A DNA stretch of 64,000 bases from NCBI GenBank assembly GCA_046049865.1, contig JBJOQO010000001.1:62001-126000 (forward strand). Reading direction: 5' to 3'. The stretch is from JANPCX01 sp046049865. Lineage in GTDB: Bacteria; Pseudomonadota; Gammaproteobacteria; Burkholderiales; Burkholderiaceae_C. Below the pieces are notes generated by a model. It was given only the letters and a program-made list of their open reading frames with translations. It searched no databases and was not told the origin of the DNA. The position numbers were made by a program, and so were the translations under genes. The stretch's first letter is position 1. Every line of letters begins with the position of its first letter. Positions 50,107 through 58,311 of this stretch are shown here, in pieces.

Positions 50107-51159
50107 ATGTTTCGTTTTGCCCTCCCCCTGATGTGGACTTCACGCTGCGCCGCCGCCGCGGTAGCCCTGCTCCTGGCCGCCTGCAGCAACACCCCCACCC
50201 GCTCGCCCGGTGACACCCGACCCCGTGTGGATGCCCCAGCACCCCGCCCTGGCCCAGCCCCTTCGTCTGAGCGCGACGGCATCGGCAGTGACCCGCCACC
50301 CAACTTGGCTGCTGTGCCAGACGCCGAACCCCAGGTCGAGGCCATCCGGCCTGGCGGCCCCAACAAACCGTATGAAGTGGCAGGCCGAAGTTACGTGCCC
50401 TTGACCGGCGATGTGACCCATGTTGAACGCGGCATTGCATCGTGGTACGGCCACAAATTCCACGGCCGCCGCACGGCGATGGGCGAGGTCTACAACATGT
50501 ACGCCATGACGGCCGCCCACCCCACCCTGCCCTTGCCCAGCTACGTGCGCGTGCGCAACCCCAAGAACAACAAAGAAGTGGTGCTGCGCGTGAACGACCG
50601 CGGGCCGTTTCATCCGGGTCGCATCATTGACTTGAGCTACACCGCTGCGGTCAAACTGGACTTGCAACGCGGCGTGGGGCCTGTGGAGGTGGAACGCATC
50701 ACCTTTGAGGCGATTCGTTCTGGCGCGTGGCGCGGGGCTGAGCCACGATTGGCGGTAACTGCGGCGGCCCCACAAGCGCTGCCGACAACAGCGCCCAGTG
50801 CATCAGTGCCCGAGCGCAGCAATGCGCTTGAACCGGTGATCGCCGCAGCAGAAACTCGCCCAGAGGTGCAGGAAGCCACAGGCGCACCGCAAACCTCACC
50901 AGCGCCCCCGTCCACGACTGCCGCTGGCTCTGGCTTCTTCGTCCAAATCGCCGCCTTCAAGCAACTGGATGGAGCGCAAGCATTTCACCGAAAAGTGGTG
51001 GCGGACCTGAGCTGGCTGTCGCCGCTGTTGGCGGTTTTTTCAGACAGCAGCGTTCATCGTCTGCAAGCCGGGCCCTACCGCTCGCGCGACGAGGCACAAA
51101 ACATTGCCGAGCAGGTCAAGGATGCATTGAAGTTGGTGCCGGTCGTATTGCGTCGGTAA
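50107..51159 (+). CDS. rlpA: RlpA-type septal lytic transglycosylase lipoprotein
   Basis: A 350-residue outer-membrane lipoprotein: signal peptide with lipobox LAAC (Cys26), a proline-rich linker, a double-psi beta-barrel domain (IASWYGHKFHGRRTAMGEVY near residue 110, MTAAHPTLPLPSYVRV and VVLRVNDRGPFHPGRIIDLS) and a C-terminal SPOR domain (FFVQIAAFKQLDGAQAF to the end). RlpA cleaves glycan strands stripped of peptides at the division septum. The ATG at MFRFALPL is used; ATGs at 50065 and 50095 are in frame, but the signal peptide fits the later one. Confidence 0.9.
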   Translation: MFRFALPLMWTSRCAAAAVALLLAACSNTPTRSPGDTRPRVDAPAPRPGPAPSSERDGIGSDPPPNLAAVPDAEPQVEAIRPGGPNKPYEVAGRSYVPLTGDVTHVERGIASWYGHKFHGRRTAMGEVYNMYAMTAAHPTLPLPSYVRVRNPKNNKEVVLRVNDRGPFHPGRIIDLSYTAAVKLDLQRGVGPVEVERITFEAIRSGAWRGAEPRLAVTAAAPQALPTTAPSASVPERSNALEPVIAAAETRPEVQEATGAPQTSPAPPSTTAAGSGFFVQIAAFKQLDGAQAFHRKVVADLSWLSPLLAVFSDSSVHRLQAGPYRSRDEAQNIAEQVKDALKLVPVVLRR

Positions 51160-51184
51160 AAGCGCCACTGTCGGGCCGTTGGTG

Positions 51185-51931
51185 TCAGCGACCGCCACTG
51201 ACGTCCAAAATCGCCCCGGTGGTGTAACTCGCAGCGTCGGTCAACAACCAACCAATGGCACGCGCTACTTCGTCGGCGGTGCCGGCGCGTTGCATCGGGA
51301 TTTGTGATGCCGCAACGTGCGCACGATCCGGCTGTCCCCCACTCGCGTGGATCTCCGTGTCAATGATGCCTGGGCGCACCGCGTTCACGCGTATGCCCTC
51401 CGCCGCCACCTCTTGCGCCAAACCAATCGTGAAACTGTCGATGGCGCCCTTGCTAGCGGCATAGTGCACATAACGTCCGGGCGCGCCGAGCCGCGAGGCG
51501 GTGGAGGACACATTCACGATCGCGCCACCCCGGCCGCCATGTTTCGTGCTCATACGCCGGATTGCTTCGCGTGCGCACAAAAAGCTGCCCAAGACATTCA
51601 CGCTGAACAGACGTTGCCACTGTTCGGCCGTGAGTTCTTCCACCCGCACCTGGGCATCCACCCTGCCAGCGTTGTTGACCAAAAAACTGATGGGGCCAAG
51701 GGCATCGTCCACTGTTTCAAACAATCGCATGACGTCTGCTTCGACGGCGACATCGGCCTGAACCGCCAACACCGTTCCACCGCGTTGAAGCAACTCTTTT
51801 TGCAAAGCCATGGCCGCGGCCTCGTTGGACCGGTAGTTCAACACCACGGCATGGCCCTGGGTGACACACCACCGCGCAGTGGCGGCGCCAATGCCTCGGC
51901 TCGCACCGGTGATCAGACAGATCGGTTTCAT
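51185..51931 (-). CDS. Short-chain dehydrogenase/reductase
   Basis: A 248-residue classical SDR: cofactor motif ITGASRGIGAATARWC, NNAG (near 86), catalytic serine in IVNVSSTASRLGAPG, then YVHYAASKGAIDSF with Tyr and Lys, and VRPGIIDTEIH. It belongs to the YgfF-like group near glucose-1-dehydrogenases; the substrate is unknown. A divergent phoX gene begins 160 bases upstream. Confidence 0.88.
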   Translation of the reverse strand: MKPICLITGASRGIGAATARWCVTQGHAVVLNYRSNEAAAMALQKELLQRGGTVLAVQADVAVEADVMRLFETVDDALGPISFLVNNAGRVDAQVRVEELTAEQWQRLFSVNVLGSFLCAREAIRRMSTKHGGRGGAIVNVSSTASRLGAPGRYVHYAASKGAIDSFTIGLAQEVAAEGIRVNAVRPGIIDTEIHASGGQPDRAHVAASQIPMQRAGTADEVARAIGWLLTDAASYTTGAILDVSGGR

Positions 51932-52026
51932 CGCGACAATTGTTGCTCAAGTGACGCACGCCCGACTCTCCATCAGGCCTGCGTGCTTGGCATATGCAGC
52001 GCAAGGGCACTGCGCGTGAGCATGGG

Positions 52027-52044
52027 CCGTCATAAAAGTGTCAT
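52027..52044 (+). promoter_or_regulatory. Pho box upstream of phoX
   Basis: CCGTCATAAAAGTGTCAT matches the PhoB consensus CTGTCATAAAGCTGTCAT in 15 of 18 bases, with both seven-base half-sites recognisable at the correct 11-base spacing. It lies 48 bases before the phoX start codon, the usual distance for a PhoB-activated promoter. This supports induction by phosphate starvation. Confidence 0.75.
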
Positions 52045-52091
52045 CAAGGCTCCGCGAAAATTCTCGTTTGCAGTCACACAGGAAGCCCACC

Positions 52092-53990
52092 ATGGCCAAA
52101 GACTTTGATTTGATGGAAGACAGCAATGGCTCCACCAACCGCAGCATCCACGAGGTGTCCGAGCCGTCGCGTCGCATCGTGCTCAAAGGCGGCTTGGGCG
52201 CCACGCTGACAGGTTTGTTGGCCCCCCTGGCGGCGGTGTCTTTGCCTGGGTGCGCGACCGGCACGGGGCGGGGCCTGTTGGGCTTCAAGGGTGTTCCAGT
52301 TTCTACCGCCGACAGCGTGGTGGTGCCCGAAGGCTATACCGCCCAAGTGATTGCACCTTGGGGCGATCCGGTGGGTTTATCCGGCGAAAACGCAGCCTTC
52401 AAAGAAGATGCGAGCAACAGCGCAGCCGACCAGGCCGTGCAACTGGGCATGCACCACGACGGCATCCACTACTTTGCGCAAAACGGTTCCACCGCTGGTC
52501 TCTTGGTCATGAACCACGAGTATGTCGACGATGGCCTGCTGCACAAAGACGGCTTGCAGACCTGGAGCCTGGAAAAGGTGCGTAAGTCGCAAGCGGCTCA
52601 TGGGGTGTCGGTGATTGAAATTGAGCAGAAAAACAACCAGTGGCAAATCGTGCGCCCTTCCCCCTGGGCACGCCGCATCACCGCCACCACACCCATGGCC
52701 CTCAGTGGCCCGGCTGCAGGCCATGAGTTGATGCGAACGGCGGCCGACCCTTCCGGTCGCCGCGTGCTGGGCACCTTCAACAACTGCGGCAGTGGCATCA
52801 CGCCTTGGGGTACTTACCTCACCTGCGAAGAAAACTTCAGCGGCTACTTCAGCGGCGGCGACAACCCGAGCGCACACGAGCGTCGCTGGGGTCTGCGCAA
52901 AGGCAGCTGGTATCGCTGGCATGAGTTCGACGAGCGCTTTGACGCTGTCAAAAACCCCAACGAACCCAACCGTTTTGGTTGGGTGGTGGAAATCGATCCG
53001 CAAAACCCCAGCCACACCCCCGTCAAACGCACTGCTTTGGGCCGCGCTGCCCACGAAGGCGCAACAACTGCAGTGACCAAAGACGGCCGTGCGGTGGTCT
53101 ACATGGGCGAAGACGCACGGTTTGAGTACATCTACAAATTCGTCAGCCGAGACAAGATCAAAGCCGGCGGCGCGGCAGCCAATGCCGAGCTGCTGGACCA
53201 CGGCACCTTGTATGTAGCCCAGTTCAACGAAAGCGGCAAAGGCCGCTGGCTGGCACTGACGCATGGGCAAGGGCCGCTGACGGTGGCCAATGGTTTCACC
53301 AACCAGGGCGAGGTGCTCATCAAAACGCGCCAAGCCAGCGATGCCCTGGGTGCCACCAAGATGGATCGTCCCGAGTGGATTGACATCGACAAACAAGGCT
53401 GGGTCTATTGCACGCTCACCAACAACAGCAACCGAGGTGGCGACAAACAGCCAGGAGCCGACCCCGCCAACCCGCGCGCCAACAACACCACGGGCCACAT
53501 CATTCGCTGGAAAGACGCGGGGGACTTCCACGGTGAAACGTTCGAGTGGAACCACTTCGTCTTGGCGGGAGACCCGGCCAACGAGCGTGCTGATGCCAAA
53601 GGCAACATCAAGGGCGACGCCTTTGCCTGCCCGGACGGCCTGTGGACCGATGCACGCGGAGTGCTCTGGATTCAGTGCGACATGTCCACCTCGGCCATGG
53701 GCAAAGGTGACCTGGCACGCCTGGGCCACAACGCCATGCTAGCGGCCGATGTCAAAACCGGCGAGGTGCGCCGTTTCCTCACCGGCCCCGCTGGCTGCGA
53801 AATCACCGGCGCCACCGCCACGCCTGATGGCCGCACCATGTTCATCAACATTCAGCACCCAGGTGAGAGCCCTTCCGAGCGCAGCGACCCGAATGCGCCG
53901 ACCAAAATCTCCACGTGGCCCAACGGCGGGCGTCCGCGCTCGGCAACGGTGGTCATTCGCAAGAAAGATGGTGGGGTGATCGGGACTTGA
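52092..53990 (+). CDS. phoX: PhoX-family alkaline phosphatase, Tat-exported
   Basis: A 632-residue secreted phosphatase. The signal has twin arginines in PSRRIVLKGGLGATLTGLL, followed by LPGCATG; Cys72-like lipobox positions would make it a Tat lipoprotein. The mature part is the beta-propeller of PhoX, with EENFSGYFSG, EYIYKFVSRDK, MDRPEWIDIDKQGWVYCTLT and CPDGLWTDARGVLWIQCDMS; these bind iron and calcium in Pseudomonas PhoX. AGGAAG precedes the ATG, a Pho box lies upstream, and a strong terminator follows. Confidence 0.92.
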   Translation: MAKDFDLMEDSNGSTNRSIHEVSEPSRRIVLKGGLGATLTGLLAPLAAVSLPGCATGTGRGLLGFKGVPVSTADSVVVPEGYTAQVIAPWGDPVGLSGENAAFKEDASNSAADQAVQLGMHHDGIHYFAQNGSTAGLLVMNHEYVDDGLLHKDGLQTWSLEKVRKSQAAHGVSVIEIEQKNNQWQIVRPSPWARRITATTPMALSGPAAGHELMRTAADPSGRRVLGTFNNCGSGITPWGTYLTCEENFSGYFSGGDNPSAHERRWGLRKGSWYRWHEFDERFDAVKNPNEPNRFGWVVEIDPQNPSHTPVKRTALGRAAHEGATTAVTKDGRAVVYMGEDARFEYIYKFVSRDKIKAGGAAANAELLDHGTLYVAQFNESGKGRWLALTHGQGPLTVANGFTNQGEVLIKTRQASDALGATKMDRPEWIDIDKQGWVYCTLTNNSNRGGDKQPGADPANPRANNTTGHIIRWKDAGDFHGETFEWNHFVLAGDPANERADAKGNIKGDAFACPDGLWTDARGVLWIQCDMSTSAMGKGDLARLGHNAMLAADVKTGEVRRFLTGPAGCEITGATATPDGRTMFINIQHPGESPSERSDPNAPTKISTWPNGGRPRSATVVIRKKDGGVIGT

Positions 53991-54006
53991 TCCTTGCAGC
54001 CACACC

Positions 54007-54036
54007 AAAAAGCGAGGCAGATGCCTCGCTTTTTTT
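54007..54036 (+). terminator. Rho-independent terminator after phoX
   Basis: AGCGAGGC (54011-54018) and GCCTCGCT (54023-54030) form a hairpin with a four-base loop, preceded by A5 and followed by T6. This is the textbook arrangement and is placed 17 bases after the phoX stop. Confidence 0.93.
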
Positions 54037-54091
54037 CTTGGTGCCATCGATCCGTATCATCTCCCGCATCGAACTTCCAAACACTGCCGCC

Positions 54092-55498
54092 ATGTTATTG
54101 AACGACGTCCACTCCCAACTCAACCCCACCACCGTGGCCGAGGTGGTGCGCCCCTCCACACTGCAGGCCCTGTGTGATGTGGTGAAACAAGCGGCGCGCG
54201 AAGGTGTGTCTTTGTCGGTGGCCGGAGCCCGGCACGCCATGGGTGGACAGCAGTTTGCAGCGCAGAAGCGCCATGTGGACATGACGGGTTTGAGCCGCGT
54301 ATTGCAGGCCGACGCAACGCGGGGCCTGCTGCAAATCGAAGCCGGCGCCAACTGGCAGCACATCATCGCCGCCACGCATCAGATGCCGACACCGGACGGA
54401 GGAACTTGGGCGATTCGCCAGAAACAAACCGGCGTTGACGAGGTGACTTTGGGCGGCTCAATTTCTGCCAACGCCCATGGCCGTGGTTTGTTGATGCAGC
54501 CTCTGGGCGCCGACATTGAAGACCTCACCTTGGTGGATGCGCAGGGTGAAGTTCTGCTGTGCAGCCGCAGCCAACATGCTGAGTTGTTTTCTTTGGTCAT
54601 CGGCGGGTACGGTCTTTTTGGTTTGATTTACGCCGCCACCTTGCGTCTGGTGCCGCGCCAGCGCGTGCGGCGTGTGGTGGACATCCTCGACCTGGCCGAC
54701 GCCATGAATGCCATCTACCGACGTGTGGACGACGGCTGCTTGTACGGTGACTTTCAGTTTGTGATCGACCCCCAGGACGACCGCTTTTTGCACCGAGGCG
54801 TGTTCGCTTGCTACAAGCCCACGCCAGAGATTGAAGCCGACGGCGCGGCCAGCGCCGACCTTCAACCCGAAGCGTGGTTGCAGCTGTTGAAGCTGGCCCA
54901 CGACGACAAAGCCCAGGCCTTCAAACTTTATGCCCAGCATTACCTCGGCACGCATGGTCAGACTTACTGGGCGGACACCATGCAGCTGAGCACCTACATT
55001 CCGAGTTACGCGGATTTCCTGGAGCGCGCCCGTCCAGCGGATCAAAAGCCAGGGCCCAAACAAACCCTGGTGATCGGTGAACACTATGTGCCGCGCGACC
55101 ACATTGCTGCTTTCATGGCGCAAGCCGCCGAAGTGCTGAAGGCGCACAGTGTGGAGGTGATTTACGGCACCATCCGCGCCATCTTGAAAGACGACGTCAG
55201 CTTCTTGCCCTGGGCCAAAGACGACTACGCTTGTGTCATCTTCAATTTGAGAACCGCTCATACCGATGAAGGTCAAGCCCGCACCGCCGCGGCGTTTCGC
55301 GGTTTGATCGAAGCCGCTTTAAACCTGGGCGGCAGCTACTTTCTCACCTACCACCGCCATGCCACACGCGAGCAGGTGTTGCGCGCCTATCCGCAGTTTG
55401 AAACCTTCCTGGAACGCAAGCGGCACTTCGATCCGCAAGAGCGTTTCACCAGTGACTGGTACCGCCACCATGTGGCACTGATGGGCCAACAACCTTGA
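54092..55498 (+). CDS. FAD-binding oxidoreductase (FAD_binding_4 type)
   Basis: A 468-residue flavoprotein of the FAD/FMN-linked oxidase class: VVRPSTLQALCDVVKQAARE, LSVAGARHAMGGQQF and GVDEVTLGGSISANAHGRG with the glycine-rich FAD sites of the PCMH fold, then FSLVIGGYGLFGLIYAATL. Relatives include alditol, glycolate and lactone oxidases; the substrate is unknown. Start MLLNDVHSQ lies 56 bases after the terminator. The stop overlaps the following methyltransferase gene, so the two are coexpressed. Confidence 0.85.
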   Translation: MLLNDVHSQLNPTTVAEVVRPSTLQALCDVVKQAAREGVSLSVAGARHAMGGQQFAAQKRHVDMTGLSRVLQADATRGLLQIEAGANWQHIIAATHQMPTPDGGTWAIRQKQTGVDEVTLGGSISANAHGRGLLMQPLGADIEDLTLVDAQGEVLLCSRSQHAELFSLVIGGYGLFGLIYAATLRLVPRQRVRRVVDILDLADAMNAIYRRVDDGCLYGDFQFVIDPQDDRFLHRGVFACYKPTPEIEADGAASADLQPEAWLQLLKLAHDDKAQAFKLYAQHYLGTHGQTYWADTMQLSTYIPSYADFLERARPADQKPGPKQTLVIGEHYVPRDHIAAFMAQAAEVLKAHSVEVIYGTIRAILKDDVSFLPWAKDDYACVIFNLRTAHTDEGQARTAAAFRGLIEAALNLGGSYFLTYHRHATREQVLRAYPQFETFLERKRHFDPQERFTSDWYRHHVALMGQQP

Positions 55499-56376
55499 AG
55501 GCCGGCCAGGCCAGCACCACCGCCAAGGTGATCGCCGCCAGCACCGTGCTGCTGGCCAGTACGCCGGCCGATCAAGGTTTGGTGCCTGTCGGTGCGGCCG
55601 ATCTGTGCCGCCAATTTTTGTCGACCACCGGGGCCGACCGCTGCCTCGCTGCCAGTGCCACCAGCGGGTGGACACGTTGGGCGTGGCGACTGATGGAGCG
55701 CCTGACCCACCCCGGCATCATGCGCCACTACCTGCTTCGCAAACAGTGGATCGAGGCGCAATGCCGCTTGGCCTTGCAGCAAGGGGTGGACCGGGTGATC
55801 GTCATCGGTGCGGGCCTGGATACCTTGGCTCTGCGGTTGGCGCCAGAGTTCCCCAATGTCGCCTGGGTGGAGATTGACCACCCAGCCACGCAAGACTTCA
55901 AACGCCGAGGCTTGATCCACGCGGGCCTACAGTTGCCTGCGAACCTGACGCTGCTCGGCGTCGATCTGTCGACCTCCCCTTTGCCGACCGCTTTGAAACA
56001 AGACACACGCACCACCCTGGTGGTGATCGAAGGCGTGTTGATGTACCTGAAAGAGGCCGATGTAGCCGCCTTGCTGCGCGATCAAATCCGTGCCTTGTCG
56101 ACCGTGCCGGTGCGGCTCATCTTCAGCCACATGGTGCGCTGGCCACAAGGCCGCGCCGGTTTTCGACCCTCCAGCTGGTGGGTCGACCGCTGGCTGGCCT
56201 GGCGGGCCGAGCCCTTCCTGTGGACCATGGCACCTCAGGCGCTTGCGCCCTGGTTGCAGGGCTTGGGGTTTGAGCTGCTGCATGAGGCCGAGCCGCCGTT
56301 CACGACGGAGGTCGTCCTGCCCACTGATTGTTTGAAGGGGGAGAACTTGGTGATGTGCGTGGCCGACGGAGGCTAA
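55495..56376 (+). CDS. SAM-dependent methyltransferase (leucine carboxyl methyltransferase type)
   Basis: A 293-residue protein beginning with TTG, which overlaps the stop of the oxidoreductase gene (TTGA). The fold is that of LCM-type O-methyltransferases: VDRVIVIGAGLDTLALRLAP, with the GAGLDT motif, VEIDHP for the ribose, and FIVEGVLMYL-like VVIEGVLMYLKEADV. Many bacterial members make methyl esters in polyketide-like pathways; the substrate here is not known. The overlap predicts translational coupling with the FAD oxidase. Confidence 0.86.
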   Translation: MKAGQASTTAKVIAASTVLLASTPADQGLVPVGAADLCRQFLSTTGADRCLAASATSGWTRWAWRLMERLTHPGIMRHYLLRKQWIEAQCRLALQQGVDRVIVIGAGLDTLALRLAPEFPNVAWVEIDHPATQDFKRRGLIHAGLQLPANLTLLGVDLSTSPLPTALKQDTRTTLVVIEGVLMYLKEADVAALLRDQIRALSTVPVRLIFSHMVRWPQGRAGFRPSSWWVDRWLAWRAEPFLWTMAPQALAPWLQGLGFELLHEAEPPFTTEVVLPTDCLKGENLVMCVADGG

Positions 56377-56420
56377 GACGACAGGTTTGCAGATGATTGA
56401 AGCGATTCGAAAACGACCAC

Positions 56421-56606
56421 TTACTTTCGATGGCCCCTACGCAAGAAAGACCAAAGTAAACCAGCCAAACAGCCCAGACCGATAAACCAAGCACCAGCGC
56501 TGATCGTATCGGCTCCTGTCGGCGCAAACCAATGGAACAGAATCGCCACGAGCAAACCAATAACGAAACCAACGAAAACTTCAAAGGACTGTAGTAGATC
56601 AATCAT
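56421..56606 (-). CDS. Small membrane protein, function unknown
   Basis: A 61-residue protein with two hydrophobic segments (residues 8-25 and 36-54) around a short loop (APTGADTISAG) and a basic C-terminus (RRGHRK). No family is recognised. GGAG nine bases before the ATG is a good translation signal and the length and composition are gene-like. It lies between the methyltransferase and mmsA, on the mmsA strand 19 bases after its stop, so it may be cotranscribed with mmsA. Confidence 0.5.
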   Translation of the reverse strand: MIDLLQSFEVFVGFVIGLLVAILFHWFAPTGADTISAGAWFIGLGCLAGLLWSFLRRGHRK

Positions 56607-56625
56607 GAACTGAAGCTCCTACCGT

Positions 56626-58146
56626 TCACCGCGCCGTCGGCATCACAAACTCCGCTCCCGCTGCGGTTCCGGCGGGCCAGCGCTGCATGACCGATTTTTG
56701 CTTGGTGTAAAAACGAACCGCCTCTTCGCCGTACGCATGCATGTCTCCAAACATGCTCTTCTTCCAGCCGCCAAAACCCATCCATGCCATGGGCACGGGA
56801 ATGGGCACATTGATGCCCACCATGCCGACTTCAATGCGCCGCGAAAACTCACGCGCCACGCCGCCGTCGCGGGTGTAGCAGGACACGCCGTTGGCGTAGT
56901 CGCAGGCGTTGATGAGTTCAATCGCAGCATCCAAGGTTTTCACGCGCACGCAGCAAAGCACGGGGCCAAAAATTTCTTCGCGGTAAATGCGCATGGTGGG
57001 CGTGACGTGGTCAAACAAGCTGCCACCCGTGAAAAAACCGTGTTCATGGCCGGGCACCTTCAGCCTTCGACCATCCACCACCAATGTGGCGCCTTCATCC
57101 ACACCACTGGCAATCAAACCTTCGATGCGCTCCAAGGCCGCGCGGTTGACGATGGGGCCCATCTCTGCATCCGGCGCCATGCCGTCTTTCACGACCAAAG
57201 ACCTGGCACGTTGGGCCAAAGCCTGCACCACGGTGTCGGCCACATCGCCCACCAAAACAGCCACCGAGATCGCCATGCAGCGTTCTCCCGCCGAACCGTA
57301 AGCCGCACCAATCAAAGCGTCCACCGCTTGCGGCAAATCGGCGTCGGGCATCACCACCAAATGATTCTTCGCACCGCCCAAGGCCTGCACCCGTTTGCCC
57401 AGGCGGGCGCCGGTTTCATACAGGCTGTGGGCAATGGGCGTGCTACCGACAAAACTCAGCGCTTTCACGTCAGGGTGTTTTAAGAGCGCATCAACGGCCA
57501 CTTTGTCGCCTTGAACCACATTGAACACACCGTCGGGCAGGCCGGCTTCTTTCAACAGTTGGGCCATGAAAACCGAGGCTGAAGGGTCACGCTCGCTGGG
57601 CTTCAAGACAAAACTGTTGCCGCAGGCAATGGCCAAGGGGAACATCCAGCACGGCACCATGCAGGGAAAGTTAAAGGGCGTGACGCCGGCAACCACACCG
57701 AGGGGTTGGCGCCAGATCCAGTTGTCGATCCCGGTGCTGGCTTGGTCACTGAAATCACCTTTGAGCAGTTGCGGTGCGCCACAAGCGAATTCAATGATGT
57801 CGATCCCGCGCATCACTTCGCCCTGCGCATCGCTGAACACCTTGCCGTGTTCTGAGGTGATGATTGCAGCCAACTCGTCTTTGTGCTGGTTCATCAGAGC
57901 AAGGAATTGGTTCAGCACCCGTGCTCGGCGGATAGGCGGGGTGTCAGCCCAGGCGGGAAATGCTTGCCGGGCTGCTTCGACCGCGGCGTGCACGTGAGCT
58001 TCTTCGGCCATCACCACGTGGCGGGCCACTTGGCCTGTGGCGGGATTAAAAACGGGCTCGCGCCGTGTGCCCTCGCTGTGCACAGCACGGCCCTCAATCC
58101 AATGGGGGACGGCGGCATAGGTCGGGCGGTGGGTTGGATTGATCAT
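56626..58146 (-). CDS. mmsA: CoA-acylating methylmalonate-semialdehyde dehydrogenase
   Basis: A 506-residue aldehyde dehydrogenase of valine, thymine and inositol breakdown that makes propionyl-CoA from methylmalonate semialdehyde. Typical blocks: GVTPFNFPCMVPCWMFPLA, NSFVLKPSERDPSAS, AKNHLVVMPDADL and YGSAGERCMAISVAVLVGD with the catalytic cysteine, and FTGGSLFDHVTPTM. The MmsA-type gap before the catalytic cysteine and the ending EEAVRFYTKQKSVMQRWP are characteristic. GAGGTGCCCC precedes the ATG. No other valine-pathway genes are adjacent. Confidence 0.93.
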   Translation of the reverse strand: MINPTHRPTYAAVPHWIEGRAVHSEGTRREPVFNPATGQVARHVVMAEEAHVHAAVEAARQAFPAWADTPPIRRARVLNQFLALMNQHKDELAAIITSEHGKVFSDAQGEVMRGIDIIEFACGAPQLLKGDFSDQASTGIDNWIWRQPLGVVAGVTPFNFPCMVPCWMFPLAIACGNSFVLKPSERDPSASVFMAQLLKEAGLPDGVFNVVQGDKVAVDALLKHPDVKALSFVGSTPIAHSLYETGARLGKRVQALGGAKNHLVVMPDADLPQAVDALIGAAYGSAGERCMAISVAVLVGDVADTVVQALAQRARSLVVKDGMAPDAEMGPIVNRAALERIEGLIASGVDEGATLVVDGRRLKVPGHEHGFFTGGSLFDHVTPTMRIYREEIFGPVLCCVRVKTLDAAIELINACDYANGVSCYTRDGGVAREFSRRIEVGMVGINVPIPVPMAWMGFGGWKKSMFGDMHAYGEEAVRFYTKQKSVMQRWPAGTAAGAEFVMPTAR

Positions 58147-58311
58147 GGGGCACCTCGTGAGACAGATGCCCGCAGTTTATGAGGATGGCATGCGTTCCTC
58201 ATCACCGGCTCGCTTGCCGCCACAGGCTCCACCCATGAGAAACACTGGGCCGCTCCGAAATTTTCCATGCCCAAGGCCCACGAAGGTGCCCTTTCAGACC
58301 CCCGGTGAGGC

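Noticed and set aside
52377..53729. Minus-strand 450-codon frame inside phoX
   Set aside because: Antisense of a well-supported PhoX gene; no family, no start signal.
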